From: Cylicocyclus nassatus
Lineage: Eukaryota > Nematoda > Chromadorea > Rhabditida > Strongylidae
Assembly (NCBI GenBank): GCA_958299035.1
Contig: CATQJL010000001.1
Coordinates: forward strand, 83,205,071 to 83,269,070
Length of the DNA stretch: 64,000 nucleotides
Reading direction: 5' to 3'
The translations under genes were made by a program, and so were the position numbers. This document shows positions 10,770 to 21,479 of the stretch, one piece after another; positions within the stretch are counted from its first letter, which is position 1, and every line of letters starts with the position of its first letter. The notes under the pieces are model-generated. The model was given only the letters and a program-made list of their open reading frames with translations, ran no database searches and had not been told where the DNA came from.

Positions 10770-11010
10770 TATATGGGCTTTTAATTTGAGTGTCACGGTC
10801 CTCGCTAATCGCCTCGCTTGGGCCACAAGACAATTCGAGAATGTTTCGGCGCATTTTCTTAAGCTCGTCAGCCATAGATGCCTGAGGAATCGGTATTTCC
10901 GACGCCTCGAGCGTGGGAAAATACCGTATCCGCTGAGGCCGAACGCGGCCAGAGCACCCAAGCGAGGCGGCCCGAGCCGACAGTGGCACTCAGATTGAAA
11001 GCCCCTGTAT
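10770..11010. repeat. Dispersed inverted-repeat element, copy 1 (partner 61,255-61,500)
   Basis: Ends mirror each other: TTGAGTGTCACGG at about 10,787 and CAGTGGCACTCAGA at about 10,981, with CGCCTCGCTTGGGCC mirrored by CACCCAAGCGAGGCGG further in. A related copy with the same ends is at 61,255-61,500. The minus strand is open in both copies with similar residues (for example GRVRPQRIRYFPTLEASEIP here), so a coding origin cannot be excluded. Confidence 0.6.
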
Positions 11011-11138
11011 AAATCCCTCCCTTCCACAGATTTACCCTTTTGCCTGGTGTTGCCGTACACAGTAGGTTTGATAAGTGAGGCAAGACTGATATCATTCCAC
11101 TACCTCCCTAATCATGTAATTTGAGGCTTAGCTTTTAG

Positions 11139-13000
11139 GCAGGAAAAGGCAAAGATCCTGCATTTGGCGAGTTTCTGAAGATCGATGTGGGTGGCACAGT
11201 TTTTAAAACGTATTTATCTACCCTCACAAGAATTAGTGGTACTGTAAGTGTTGCTTACCACTCCGTTACTTTTCTGATCTGACCATAAAGGTTCTCTCTA
11301 CCATGGTTGCTAGCCGTCGGAAAAAGCAGCAAGTGCTTTTTGTGGACAGAAATCCAACGCATTTCGCAAAAGTAGGATCAAATTCATTTATTAAGCTAAT
11401 AGACCCTGTTGTTTTGGATATTAGATTATTTGCGAGACAGCGGGAGTTTTACACCTCCTTCGGCGGATGATGCTCGAGAAGAGCTACGAAAAGAGGCTGA
11501 GGTGAGGTAGTTGAAGGTAACTCCTCGCGATCTATGGGTTCCAGTTCTATAATTTGCCTGACCTCGTCGAGAGCTGCTCGCCGAAAGTTTTCCGCGTGGG
11601 AGACATAGTGCAGTGGAAGGATACTCAGACACTCGCTGTTGACTCGCGCAGCCCAAAGTTTTGTGTAAGCGCTGAATGAAGGCGCGACCCAACTAATCGG
11701 CCTCGCGAAGAAATCCCGGGACAGCATTATGTGTCGGAACAATGCTGCTCGAGACAACGCTTTGACGCGACCCGCATCTTGCAGGAAATATGCGGCAGCT
11801 CGAGGGCGACACATCCTGATGTCCGGACGCAAGTGGAGCGCACCGGACGCAAGTGGAGCGCGTTATCTCGCAGTAGTAATTTCGCTATATCCCTAGTTGT
11901 ACATTACATATATGTATATACTTATATGTGTATGTGAGTGATACGCAAAAGCGGGAGTAGAGTTAAGGCAAATGATATGATAGTGATATGTAAGTACAGC
12001 AAATTAGCAAAAAAAGTAGTAGCGGATGGGCTAAAACTCGTCGAGGTTGGTCTTTTCTATTTCCTTGGCAGCAGAAGCTTGCCGTAGTCTCGATCAAACG
12101 CTTCTTCTGAAAAGAAAAAACCATGTCGAAGAAGACTGGGAAGGAATGAGTGCACTGGCATCTTATCTTTGGTGGAAGGAGTTTAGCTCTTACCGGATTC
12201 AGTACATAAGACCGTACATCTCTCCTGCAAAACGCAAGATGGAATGTCCATCTGCCTTATCAATACTCGAATAGCTTACAAGGCTCTTCCGAGGGCTATG
12301 CGAGCGAACCGCCCAATCCATCCTGGCCTGTGAGAGCATGTCGAAGGCTTTTGATCGCTCCCTGTCGTCCTTTCCAAGATTGGTCCACCATCTAAATCAA
12401 TGAAAAATAATAATGCAAACTTAGATTCGATTTCTAGAGAAGAAGCTTCAGAAATGGATTTCAAATAAAGTTAATTTTGGATTGAAATGAAATAATGGAA
12501 AGAAGAGGGCTTAGGTAGGATGGATGGAATGCACGAATTTTGAAAATAAGCAGCAAAAAACTTGGAATGATGCAATATGAGCTGAGATTTGAAATGCGCG
12601 TCGATATTGCGAAACTGCTCGCTGAGTCGCTTATCATCTCCCGATTTTATTTCGCGACCATCCGCAAAAACTGTCAAAATATTGTCTCGCGCATGTCTAC
12701 GCCCTTTCCCGCGAATCCCTCAAAAAGGGGTGGATCTCCGGCGCGAGTCAACAGCGAGTGTCTGAGTAGTGCTGTCGAATTATACTGCAAATTCTTAGCA
12801 GCATACTGGTGAGTGTTACACTATAAGATTTTATTTAAATATTTACAGCTTCAGGTTCCCAAGTCACACTTTGTCAAACATGTGTTTCGAGTGCCCCTAT
12901 GATGATTTCAATTTCACGTTAACGCGCTCCTTTATGAACAAATATAGAAGCAAAGATTTGGATCTTGCTTTCGTTTTATTTATAAGATGGTTGCATATAA
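11139..13000 (+). pseudogene. KCTD-like BTB/T1 domain gene, copy A, broken by a transposon
   Basis: Exons can be placed by comparison with the other copies here. Exon 11139-11243 gives the T1 signature LKIDVGGTVFKTYLSTLTR; exon 11291-11371 gives VLSTMVAS...LFVDRNPTHFAK; exon 11418-11501 (84 nt) gives LDYLRDSGSF...REELRKEAE; exon 4 starts at 11545 with FYNLPDLVESC and VGDIVQWKD. Exon 4 is then split by the element at 11624-12766 and resumes at 12769 with SAVELYCKF, ending in a donor after 12808. The last exon starts at 12849 after TTTACAG and holds MCFECPY. Two lesions are visible: the insertion, and the acceptor before exon 3, where GG (11416-11417) replaces AG. The family tetramerises through T1 and often acts as cullin-3 adaptors; that is general knowledge, not shown here. 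No promoter seen. Confidence 0.72.
11624..12766. mobile_element. 1,143-bp TA-flanked DNA transposon inserted in KCTD exon 4
   Basis: The first 26 bases (starting CTCAGACACTCGCTGTTGAC) and the last 26 are perfect inverted complements. TA lies on both sides (11622-11623 and 12767-12768). Collapsing element plus one TA restores an open exon-4 frame of the family's phase, which independently confirms the borders. Inside I see a duplicated 20-mer (GGACGCAAGTGGAGCGCACC region, about 11,825-11,860) and only short ORFs (for example 11449-11832 and 12471-12677, minus) with no transposase motif. It is probably a non-autonomous Tc1/mariner-like element. Confidence 0.82.
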
Positions 13001-13182
13001 GTCATCATATGTCGTTGGCCAGAGGGACCATTATATCTGTAAGTTATATAAAACATGTTATAAAAGATTACCGTCAAGTGCGGTCATCTAATACAATGAT
13101 TTGCAGCTCTCTGGCACATTTTGTCGCGTGGATTGGGAAACTGATTGGAAAACATTTCTGCCACAAACTGTACTGCGCTTGA

Positions 13183-13519
13183 CAAAGGAATAGTATTGAC
13201 TTGTTGAAAAAAAATTCTGTCTGTTTTTAAAGTTCATAGATTGTCAGCAATTCGCCAGTAATGATACTGCTGAGCGATAAATTGTGTTACAACCAACAAT
13301 TTTTTTCTATTGCTGTAAATACGTAGTTAGATATTGCAACAATAGCAAAACGTTTTATAGCCTAAAAATGCCAGACATCCTACTTTGGGACCTCTCCTTT
13401 GAAATCCATTCCTTAATCTGAAATACAGTGATAGTAGAAGCGCTGCTTATTGTTGAGCAATTATACTCGCCACGCTTTACTGGATTTTTTTATTCACAGG
13501 CGTTTAAAAAATTCGAAGG
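13183..13519. other. Intergenic sequence, nothing recognised
   Basis: AT-rich sequence after KCTD copy A, without recognisable coding or repeat structure. Confidence 0.35.
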
Positions 13520-13740
13520 AGTTCATATGATCCGCTGTTTCCAAGGCAGGAAGGAAATGCTTTTCATTCTTTGACTCCATTGCTGACTACGAACCTCAAT
13601 TTTCTCGGTTTCAAAGTGTTGATTGTGTCCAGTTTCGACATACAGAGCTAAAGGAGTACTTTTTGGATATTCATGCAAAAATTCGAGTTCAATGTTGTGA
13701 ACGTCACATGTGCACGAGCACTTTTAGCAGCACTATAGAC
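13520..13740 (-). pseudogene. Possible Penelope-like GIY-YIG nuclease tail (fragment)
   Basis: Read on the minus strand, one frame is open and gives LEFLHEYPKSTPLALYVETG, then H, a QHF block and SQQWSQRMKS. The pattern LALYV...GH..HF followed by W..RM resembles the conserved end of the GIY-YIG domain in Penelope-like and some LINE elements. It is short and isolated, so this is a weak call. Confidence 0.3.
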
Positions 13741-15361
13741 ATTATAGATGTTTTCAAAAAGATTTGCCTGTTGCCGGATTTCATAGAATAAAAGCAAAAG
13801 AATTTAAGCTTTGTTGTCCTTTTGAAATGCGACGAGATGAACTTTTCTTGAAAAGGAGAACAGGTTGAAACTAGAAAAAACTTTCAAGGAATAAAGCATT
13901 TTTCTGAGAGACTTTTTTGTCTCCAAAAGGAGCCAATCAAGAGGTGTAAAACCGGGCAGAACTTTTGCGACATTCCAATACTCTGTTTCGAACGAGTTTC
14001 TTGTCTAAGGTACGCAACTGGATTGTACGCGGTATTAAAGTCTACCATTTTCTTTGAATTTTGTTACGTTGTATTGTTAGTTGCATCAAGTTTCATGAAT
14101 TTATACGTACTACGCCTTGTTATAACTCTATCCGTTCTTAATTGTGCAATAAATGTTATGGCTGAAACGATGTATTGCAAATGTCCTGGACGAAGTGTCT
14201 TTCATATGCATTGTTGGTTGCGCAATTAGCAATGTAACTAAAAATTTATCAGAAAATGAAGCCACTGTGATCATCTTGAAATTTGACTTGAACGCAGGTT
14301 GTTTTTGGAGACATAAACGAGCTAAGCAGAAAATCCTTCTGCGTTAATGCCCATTCTGCAATCATGCCAATTGCTTCCGCCATATTCTGGCCCTACGTGC
14401 AGGGCCCGGCACAAGTCGGTTTCTAGGGTTTCTGAGAACGAAGTCTCCCCTGACTTTCGGAAGTTTTACGAAGTCCCCTTTGATCTACCTGCTTAGGAAA
14501 AGATGAAACAAGAAAGATTTACTAGTCTGAAAGAAAAGACGTAAGATAAGAGTGAAAATCCAAATTGGAGCTGAATACTACGCATGCACGAGACTTTGGT
14601 ATTAGAGCGCGATATTTAACAAAGCGAGAAGAAATGAAGGCAAAAGAAAGGAAAGGCAATGATATGAAAATGTTTTCATGCTCAGGAATGGTTTTTGACC
14701 GGGGAATCCGTCCATGCTAAAAAGCCGAAACTTATGTGAAGTGACGAAAATATATGCTCCAAACGATCTCAGATCGTCTAGTGGCCATCTGGAGACGATC
14801 TAATTTTGGAAAAGGTATTACTTTGCATAAGTTTTCATATCTTTTTACATAATACTTTCGCAAATAGTTTTCTATACATACAGTCCAATTCTGTCATATG
14901 CACCTTCACTTTGAGGGCTATGAGGGGACACAAACTTCACCTGGGAAAAAACGGAAGTCATCCGGGGCTTCGCCCCGGATGTTATTATCCTGACTATATC
15001 GGAAGAATGTGAATGAACCAAATCAAGGAGAGATTATCTGAAGAATATCTCAGTAAAACCGAGAAATTGCTTTTTTAAAGCCTTTTTTTACGCTGAAAAG
15101 AGAAATTCAGGACAACGTTCCCCAGTTAGCCTCTTACTTGACCAAAAAAGTTTCAAAAGTTTGGGAAAGCTGTTGGAGTTGAATTAAAACGAGAAACTGC
15201 GCTTAAATGTGCGCAGAGAGTCGCGCACGAAAATGCTGGTCTATCTCGTTAGTAAGTGACTTTTGAAGCTTGGGGCGTTGTCAGCTCTCCTCATCGTGTC
15301 ATGACGGTCAGAATGATATATAATGTTACAGGGTTTCGTTGAGACCCCGACGAGATCTACG
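13741..15361. other. Intergenic sequence with one strong GC hairpin
   Basis: No gene recognised. The only notable structure is CATCCGGGGC-TTC-GCCCCGGATG at 14959-14981, a perfect 10-bp stem. It resembles hairpins near Helitron 3' ends, but no CTAG terminus follows, so it is not assigned. Confidence 0.4.
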
Positions 15362-15475
15362 ACCGGAGCCAAATGCCCCGTCGGCTCTAGTCTGTGTCCG
15401 CTGCTCGTCTGCGTCTCTGCGCGCTGCGCGCTACCTCGCTACCCCATACGCGGGGCGCGGGGCATTTGGCTCTGG
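15362..15475. repeat. Short inverted repeat around a GC-rich core
   Basis: GGAGCCAAATGCCCCG at 15365-15380 is mirrored by CGGGGCATTTGGCTCTGG at 15458-15475. The interior is GC-rich (GCGCGCTGCGCGC). It is probably a small MITE or MITE fragment; no target duplication could be fixed. Confidence 0.45.
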
Positions 15476-16201
15476 TACCCTTTTCTCCGCTGTTTCGAAA
15501 TCGATTTTGACAAGCTATATATCGTTTTGAAGCTCTTGATCTCTACTTTTACGCTGACAACGTCCCAAAATCAAATTTCTTGATTTGATCGAGAAATCCG
15601 GCAAAAACCTTGTTGTCGAAAATTTCTTGTTTTTCTCCTAGTTTAACTAATTTCACGCGGTTTTTTCGTGCATTCTATAGATCTTGCTTCTGTTCATAAT
15701 GCAGACGACCACTAAGCCTTTATCTTTTCGATTATTGTGGAATTTTTTGCGAAAAATCGTAAAAAGTGCGTTTTTCTTTACCCTGTTCTGTTTCAGTGCT
15801 TTCGCATCGATTTTTTTCCAGCTTGGGCGATTGTTGCTCAGAACAATAAGCGCAACAATCCAGACAACGTCCCAGGAAACAGGAATAAAGGACGCATCAA
15901 AAACCAAAACCCATGGCGAATTACTGGTCCTGGAGCGAAAACCTGCAATTTTAAGGCCGCCAAATGAAAGATTTCAAGCCTCATTGCAGCGTTTTCATCC
16001 GGTTTTCAGCAGTTTCTTTTGCTTTTTATATCTGTTTTATGTCATTTTCTCTTCTCCGATCATCTTTAAACAACCTTCACTATTTATGACGTCAGATGTT
16101 CAAACAACCTTCACTTTTGACGCCCTGTCTCTAGACTATCGAAGGTATGACCGAAGTTCACTTTGATTCTGAGCTCAGGTACAGCGCTTTTTGTTCTCTA
16201 G
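15476..16201. other. Intergenic sequence, nothing recognised
   Basis: ORFs at 15684-16166 and 15653-15907 are open by chance in AT-rich sequence: no domain, no splice-bounded exon and no family resemblance seen. Confidence 0.35.
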
Positions 16202-16765
16202 ACAGAAGATGATGAACATCCAAATCTTGGCGAGCGAGTGACAATAAAGATTAACGGCACGGTTTTCGACATTGGTTGTTACTCTCACAAGACTTGATAA
16301 CACAGTAAGTTGAAGCTGTTCCTAAGCTCTCAAGTTCAAGTTTGATCAAGGTGCTCTTTACTATGGTCGCAAAACGTTGGCGAAATCAAGAAGAACTTTT
16401 GGTCGACCGTAATCCGATTTATTTTTCAAAAGTAGTGTGTAAACTTCGCACAGAGAACTGTTAGGTAGAAAACTTTTGTAGGTGTTGGATTGCCTCGGAG
16501 ATGGTGAAAGTTTTGCTTCCTACAGAAACTGACGCTGGAGAAGCTCTTTGTAAAGAAGCTGAGGTGAGATTTGCGCAGATATCTTTCAGTTGTTGCTATC
16601 CTCTTTTTTGAATTTTAGTTTCACAATATTCCTGGCCTAGCGGAGATGTGTGAATTCGATGTCGATATATTGAAGGATTGTTCGACTTTCTATGAGCCTC
16701 GGCATGGCGTAGATATTGTTGTTAGGCTTTCGTTTCTGCAGATCGCCTTCTTCAGAGCCTGGAAT
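16202..16765 (+). pseudogene. KCTD-like BTB/T1 domain gene, copy C, frameshifted
   Basis: Four exons align with the other copies. Exon 16202-16304 has VTIKINGTVFD, missing the VG of the T1 signature, and then continues in a shifted frame (VVTLTRLDNT). Exon 16351-16431 (81 nt) is intact: VLFTMVAKRWRNQEELLVDR ending YFSK. Exon 16482-16563 is 82 nt instead of 84, a 2-base loss that shifts the frame into a stop. Exon 4 from 16619 begins FHNIPGLAEMC and then diverges, with an apparent insertion of about 45 bases. Acceptors and donors are still recognisable (CTCTAG, GTAAGT, TTTGTAG). Clearly a decayed paralogue; a Penelope-like element follows on the other strand. Confidence 0.7.
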
Positions 16766-16959
16766 GGATAAAACGATCTGCAACCTATCCGATCAAAGTC
16801 TCTACAGCTCCACAAGCAAAGTTCTAAGACTCTGCCTGTCCACTGACTAGACTGCGAAACCATACATTTATCTTTTTGAAGATGCCCATAGCATACAGGT
16901 GCCTGAGCGAGCGCTTGTGAATGACCATGTATGCCACGCTATTTATATGCTTCAGTGAA

Positions 16960-18970
16960 TCAAAAGAGGTGAACCAGGTAAGGTGCGATTTCATTAGTGA
17001 TCGAGAGGCTCTCTCTTTGCGATCCATTTGTGGATTTTTTGTGTAAATTCAAAAGGCTTCCAAACATTTGCGAGCTGATGTTTGGGATTCATGCGCGATC
17101 TTCACTGAAACTTCAAAGTTTTCTCCAGCATGCTTCAACAGCCTGTGAGTGCATAGGGGTGTGGTCGTGCGTGATCTATCCGTGCCGTCTAAATGCTCTT
17201 TAATGCGGACACATAGAGGGCGCGCCGTTTCACCGATGTACGTGTCGCCGCAGCCCGCGCAGGTGATAAGGTAGATGAGCCCTGACGTCATGCAATCCCC
17301 GCCTCTGCCCGAGGGCAGATAATGCAATAGGCGTTGTGCAGGTGCGATCGCAGATGCGATTGTGGCAAAATACCTTTTAGGTTATTTGAGGGTATCTCCA
17401 CCACCTGTGTTCCACGCCGCCTTGTCCTTCTAGCATGATATTCATAGCCATTAGAAGCCGCTATACTACGAGCCAGCGCAAGAGACTCTGCTCTTTCTTG
17501 CTGTGGGCTGCAAACGCGAGAAGCTGTGCGAAACATACTTTTGATTACAGCTCTCTTTATATGAGAGGGGTGGGCTGAGCAAAAGTGTACCAAGATGTTT
17601 GTTACTGGGCTCGGTACCATTTTGTCACGTGAGGCGATATTGACCTGCACGTTTGAAAATGGTAGCCACTCATCGCTCGGCTTTTCCCTCGTGAGCTTGA
17701 TGTACGCAGATTGCTCGTTAAGTATCTTGAAACAACTTTCAATCTCTGCCTGAGTCGAGCAGATTATGAAACAGACCTCAATGTATCTGCAATATAGCAA
17801 CGGACGGCATTCTAGGGCTGGTGCCTCGATCTTGACTATGAAGGCCACCGCAAGTGTGGGAGCTAACCTTTGTCCCATGGCTAACCCTCTAATCTGCGCA
17901 AAGTACCTTCCAGACCATCTAAACAGCATTGTAAACACGCTTGCAGAAGTGTCATGAGCTGCGAAACTGAGAGACCGTAAAGGTTGACATTGTTTACGTT
18001 AGCGGTAAGAAGCTCCTAGGCAGTTTGGATGGCGCATTTGTTGCTTACATTGGTGTAAAGCGCGCTGACATAAAAAGATTCCATGACACAATTTCGATCA
18101 ATGCTTGTCTGGCGCAAGCGGTCCAAAAACATGTTAGTATTGGCCAAGTGAGAAGGGATGAACTTGAGCAGTTGCGCGATTATAGAAATAACAAATCACC
18201 CAATCCTATCCGTAGGCCCTCCCACGCAGCTAATTATGAGTAGCACTTTGTACGTGGAAGGATCGGTGGAGGCCAAATCAATTTCCGATTGGAGCTTGTG
18301 CGTCTTGATCAGAAGATAGCGTACAGGGCAGACAGGGAGCTCGATTTTAAGGCGATAGTGTCTTGTGGTAGATTGGCGGCTTTTCCTACTCTACCCACTC
18401 CCTATCTAGCCTGCGATATTGTTTTTAGAATTCGTCGAGAGACGATGGTCGGTATAGCGACATGTCTCAAAGATGGAACTCCGTTATCGCAACATCCAAT
18501 TGGCGAGGGATAACCACGAGTTCACCTCCTTTGTCACTAGTGGAAAGTCTTATTTGCCCTGAACTTAATAGCTGTTGGACCTGCTTTATGCCCTGTTTTA
18601 GGGCGGGGGTCAGGTTTGAATGCATTCTATGCTGGCGGATACGACTTATTGTCCTGAACATCGTCTGCAAAAAGACGGAAGGTTGNNNNNNNNNNNNNNN
18701 NNNNNNNNGCACAAGTACGAGGTTATAACCTTGGACCTGAAGCAAGAAAAACGATTGGGAAGTGGGAAAACCTACGCCTTCGAGCGGGGTCCTTCGACCC
18801 GTTTGTGTTCGTGCTATGTGACAGAGTACGCATGCCGCCAGTGTTAAAATCGTAGGGTTCCGCAGCGACTCTGCGTCTCAGCCTTGGCGGGGACTGTTGA
18901 ATTTCAATTTGTAAGGCTTTGGAAAATGCATTTCCTCGCCGTATTCGCGCCTTCTGATGTGGATTCACGG
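16960..18970 (-). pseudogene. Penelope-like retroelement, decayed RT and GIY-YIG endonuclease
   Basis: The minus strand holds several frames that together follow the Penelope order. 18467-18745 contains LSTSDKGGELVVIPRQLD, the N-terminal RT block. 17288-17938 contains the palm (IRGLAMGQRLAPTLAVAF), with RYIEVCFII where the family has RYIDD, so both catalytic aspartates are lost. 17049-17327 contains the GIY-YIG nuclease (LIYLITCAGCGDTYIGETAR), and the tail continues in another frame to about 16,960 (MDRKERASRSL). Frameshifts separate the blocks between 17,940 and 18,460 and near 17,049. A run of N bases interrupts the N-terminal part. Non-functional as read; the family call is firm. Confidence 0.82.
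18686..18708. other. Assembly gap of 23 N
   Basis: Undetermined bases inside the Penelope-like element. The true gap length may differ, so frame across it cannot be judged. Confidence 0.98.
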
Positions 18971-19581
18971 ATTCAGCGTTGCGGATAACCCCCGGTAAAT
19001 GGATTTTCTAAAAATCGAGTTTTTGTCAGGACACTGCCTTCGAAGGCAATGTCCGGACAAAATCTCAAATAGAATTATTTTTTAGCTTACCTTGTCTTAT
19101 CCTTCCTGCTGATTCCGAAAACGCAGCTTGAAGGGTACGAAAACGTCGAAAACGGGCTATTCCAGAAGCCCCCGATTCTAAATTTAGATGCCTTCCGAGA
19201 CTTTACATCGCTTTGAAATAATGGATTACGAAGTGCTGCAAAATTTCAACCATTGCGCTTTCACCTTGGGTGCTTCAGCTCCACGGATCACCACAAAACC
19301 AAAACGAGTCCATGTAAGTTCAAACACCTGTAGCAGAATCTATTCGAGGCCTATGCTAGCGAGTCAAATAAAACTTGGGTGAAAAAGCTACTTCGGAGAT
19401 AAAGTTAATGGACCTCTTTAACTTGTCTTCAATTCAAAAATCAGTCCATTCCTGGTATGAGCATTTAGCTCATACCCTCATCTTGCCACAGAGTAATTCT
19501 GGAGCAACACACCGCATCCTTGTGGAAAATCTAGCTTTTCGAGTAGGCCTACTTACATCAAAATCTGCCTTCGAATTGTGT
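18971..19581. other. Intergenic sequence, nothing recognised
   Basis: No gene, RNA or repeat recognised. A short direct inversion around CAGGACACTGCCTTCGAAGG (19,026) suggests another small repeat remnant. Confidence 0.3.
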
Positions 19582-19616
19582 GTACAATACCGCTCATAAT
19601 TCGTCAAAAAAGTCGC

Positions 19617-19722
19617 CGGACTGCGGCGCACTCCGCCACACTCCGCCACAGTGCGCCGGAGTGTGGCAAAGTGCGTCGGAGTGTGGCAGAGTGCGCCACA
19701 CTCCGCCGCAGTGCGCCGGAAT
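19617..19722. repeat. GC-rich imperfect minisatellite
   Basis: Short units such as CACTCCGCCACA and GTGCGCCGGAGTGTGGC alternate in both orientations. The reverse-complement block lies at about 27,140-27,232 in the other arm, with the order of units slightly changed, consistent with unequal exchange. Confidence 0.6.
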
Positions 19723-19808
19723 GATCGTCAATTTAGCCATATCTCGCTTCAGAATGGACGAATTCTGAATCCGAGGACACGTTCGATTCAGCTCGACGAG
19801 ACGCATCA

Positions 19809-20220
19809 TCTTATATATGAAGCTGAACGTCTGTTTGTCTGTACGTATGTTCCGAATAGAAAAATCCATTTCTGAACCGATCCGCACCAAACTTGGCACA
19901 CATACACTTCGGGCCCCGGCGGGTGTCACAGGCTACTTTTCGTCATCGATCGATATCGAATTTATCGATTTTTATCGATTTTTTTGCAGAGTTCACCTAC
20001 GGGGCTGGGAGTTTGCATAGGGGGATAGTCGAGCATGGGGATTCCGAATACACTATTAGTTTTCAGGATTCTCGATTACTTTTATCGATTTTATCGATTT
20101 TTTTGCAAAGTTTGAGCTACGGGGCTGGGAGTTTGCACAGGGGGGTAATCGAGCATGGGGATTTCGAATACAATATTAGTTTACAGAATTATCGATTATT
20201 ATTTTGGTTGAATCCAGTGT
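19809..20220 (+). mobile_element. Helitron-like 5' segment inside the inverted repeat
   Basis: It starts TCTTATATATGAAGCTGAA, then TGTC-type microsatellite, then CCAAACTTGGCACACATACA, the same opening as the complete small Helitrons at 27,584 and 27,889. No CTAG hairpin terminus follows; instead the middle part (AATCGAT-rich, TACGGGGCTGGGAGTTTG) is doubled. It is a truncated or rearranged member. Confidence 0.55.
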
Positions 20221-20849
20221 GCTGATAACAGTATTACCATTGATCTGTCGCTGATGACACATAGACAGTATACTATAGGAGTATGGTAGAGAGAGACTCT
20301 GATCGAAATTGTTTTAAGATCTGCTCAAGATCACAATACCGCGCACAGAATGTCAAAATTTCCGTGAACTTCGCGGAATTCGGGGATTTCCGCCAAACTG
20401 CGCGACAATCCGGGAAGTTCGCGACATTTCAGGATCCGCGAAACCATGCGAATCACGCAGAGTACGCAACGCCATAACTTCCTTCGGAATGAACATATTC
20501 TGAATCCGAAGAAAGTTTTGTGCTCAGTTCATCAAGGCAAGTCTTTCGATATACAGCATATCCTTGATATTCCGATTTCAATATTCTCAAATCTTTCTGT
20601 AGACGTCTTTTCGTGAAGGTGTAAAGCAGCGCGCATTGCCTCTAGTAGACTCCAGCAAGGACCTTTCGATAGTACTTTTTCTGTAGATTATGCAGCGCTA
20701 AAAAGTAGTCACAGGCATCTTTTCATAGGAGTTAGAAGGGCTGGTGAATTCTGGAAAAATCATGTCGTTCTGAATTTTCTCAACGTAACTCTAGAATATG
20801 AAGCTCTCTTGCTAAGCAGATGTGATTTTCGTAATCAGCAGGTCGGATA

Positions 20850-21479
20850 ACCCTTATAAGCAAGTTTTCCAAGATGTTCAAGTAATTTCATTTTTTCTCG
20901 TTTTACGCTCTGAAGCTGGCCGATGGATTTTGGTCAAAATGTTCATGCTCTTAAATTGTAAGGAAACTTCGCTTATAGAGGTTTTCGAACACGCTCTTTA
21001 CGAAAATTGTGGTCTTTGAGGATTACAGGGTCTTCTTGGAGAGATACGGTGAGGTGACTGTAACTGCATCACGAAAGCTCGTAACTTCGCCTCCACCTCT
21101 CACGTGTCTGTCAAAGAACCTGCCTGCTTGCTTTACTAGTCAAAGTTACTAGAAGATATGCTATCGAATGATGCAAGACTCAGGCTCTAGTCTATAAAAT
21201 TCGCCGAGTTACGAGCCTATGAAAACACGTTCTCACGAATTTTGCCCAAAATGTAAAGATCGCAAATTTCGTCGAAATTCCACCGTGAGTGCTTGTACAA
21301 CACGCATGATCAAATCTTTTCACATTCTTAATGGATCTTATTGTGAGATTTGGTGATTTGAGCTCTAGCACAAAACAGCTTTGATATTCAATTGCTGAAG
21401 CACACGCAAGCACCATATTCAATACAGTGGAGTTATTGAGCGAAGCGAACATAATATCCGCAATGCGAGTGTCATATGT
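20850..21479. other. Spacer at the centre of the large inverted repeat
   Basis: About 630 bases present once, between the two arms. A 96-codon minus-strand ORF (21192-21482) has no recognisable domain. Nothing else seen. Confidence 0.5.

Larger units (their letters stand above)
19582..20849. repeat. Left arm of a large inverted repeat
   Basis: Starting at GTACAATACCGCTCATAATT, the sequence recurs as its reverse complement on the right side, ending at 27264. It runs through a GC-rich minisatellite-like block, a Helitron-like segment, an AATCGAT-rich segment with two direct copies of GAGCTACGGGGCTGGGAG-type sequence, a GC-skewed block (20,380-20,475) and a monomer that ends in TTCGTAATCAGCAGGTCGGA at about 20,848. 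The arms differ at only a few percent of positions by eye. This arm contains the uninterrupted site corresponding to the LTR element insertion in the right arm (CGAAT at 19853-19857). Confidence 0.85.

Noticed and set aside
14959..14981. Perfect GC hairpin as a bacterial-type terminator or Helitron end
   Set aside because: No T-run or bacterial context, and no CTAG terminus follows within the expected distance.
15045..15085. CTGAAGA...GAGAAA arrangement as a hammerhead ribozyme
   Set aside because: Stem II would be only 3-4 pairs and stems I and III cannot be closed convincingly.
15684..16166. 160-codon plus-strand ORF with hydrophobic residues
   Set aside because: It begins in AT-rich sequence with a non-ATG start, has no recognisable domain or exon borders and overlaps an opposite ORF of similar quality.
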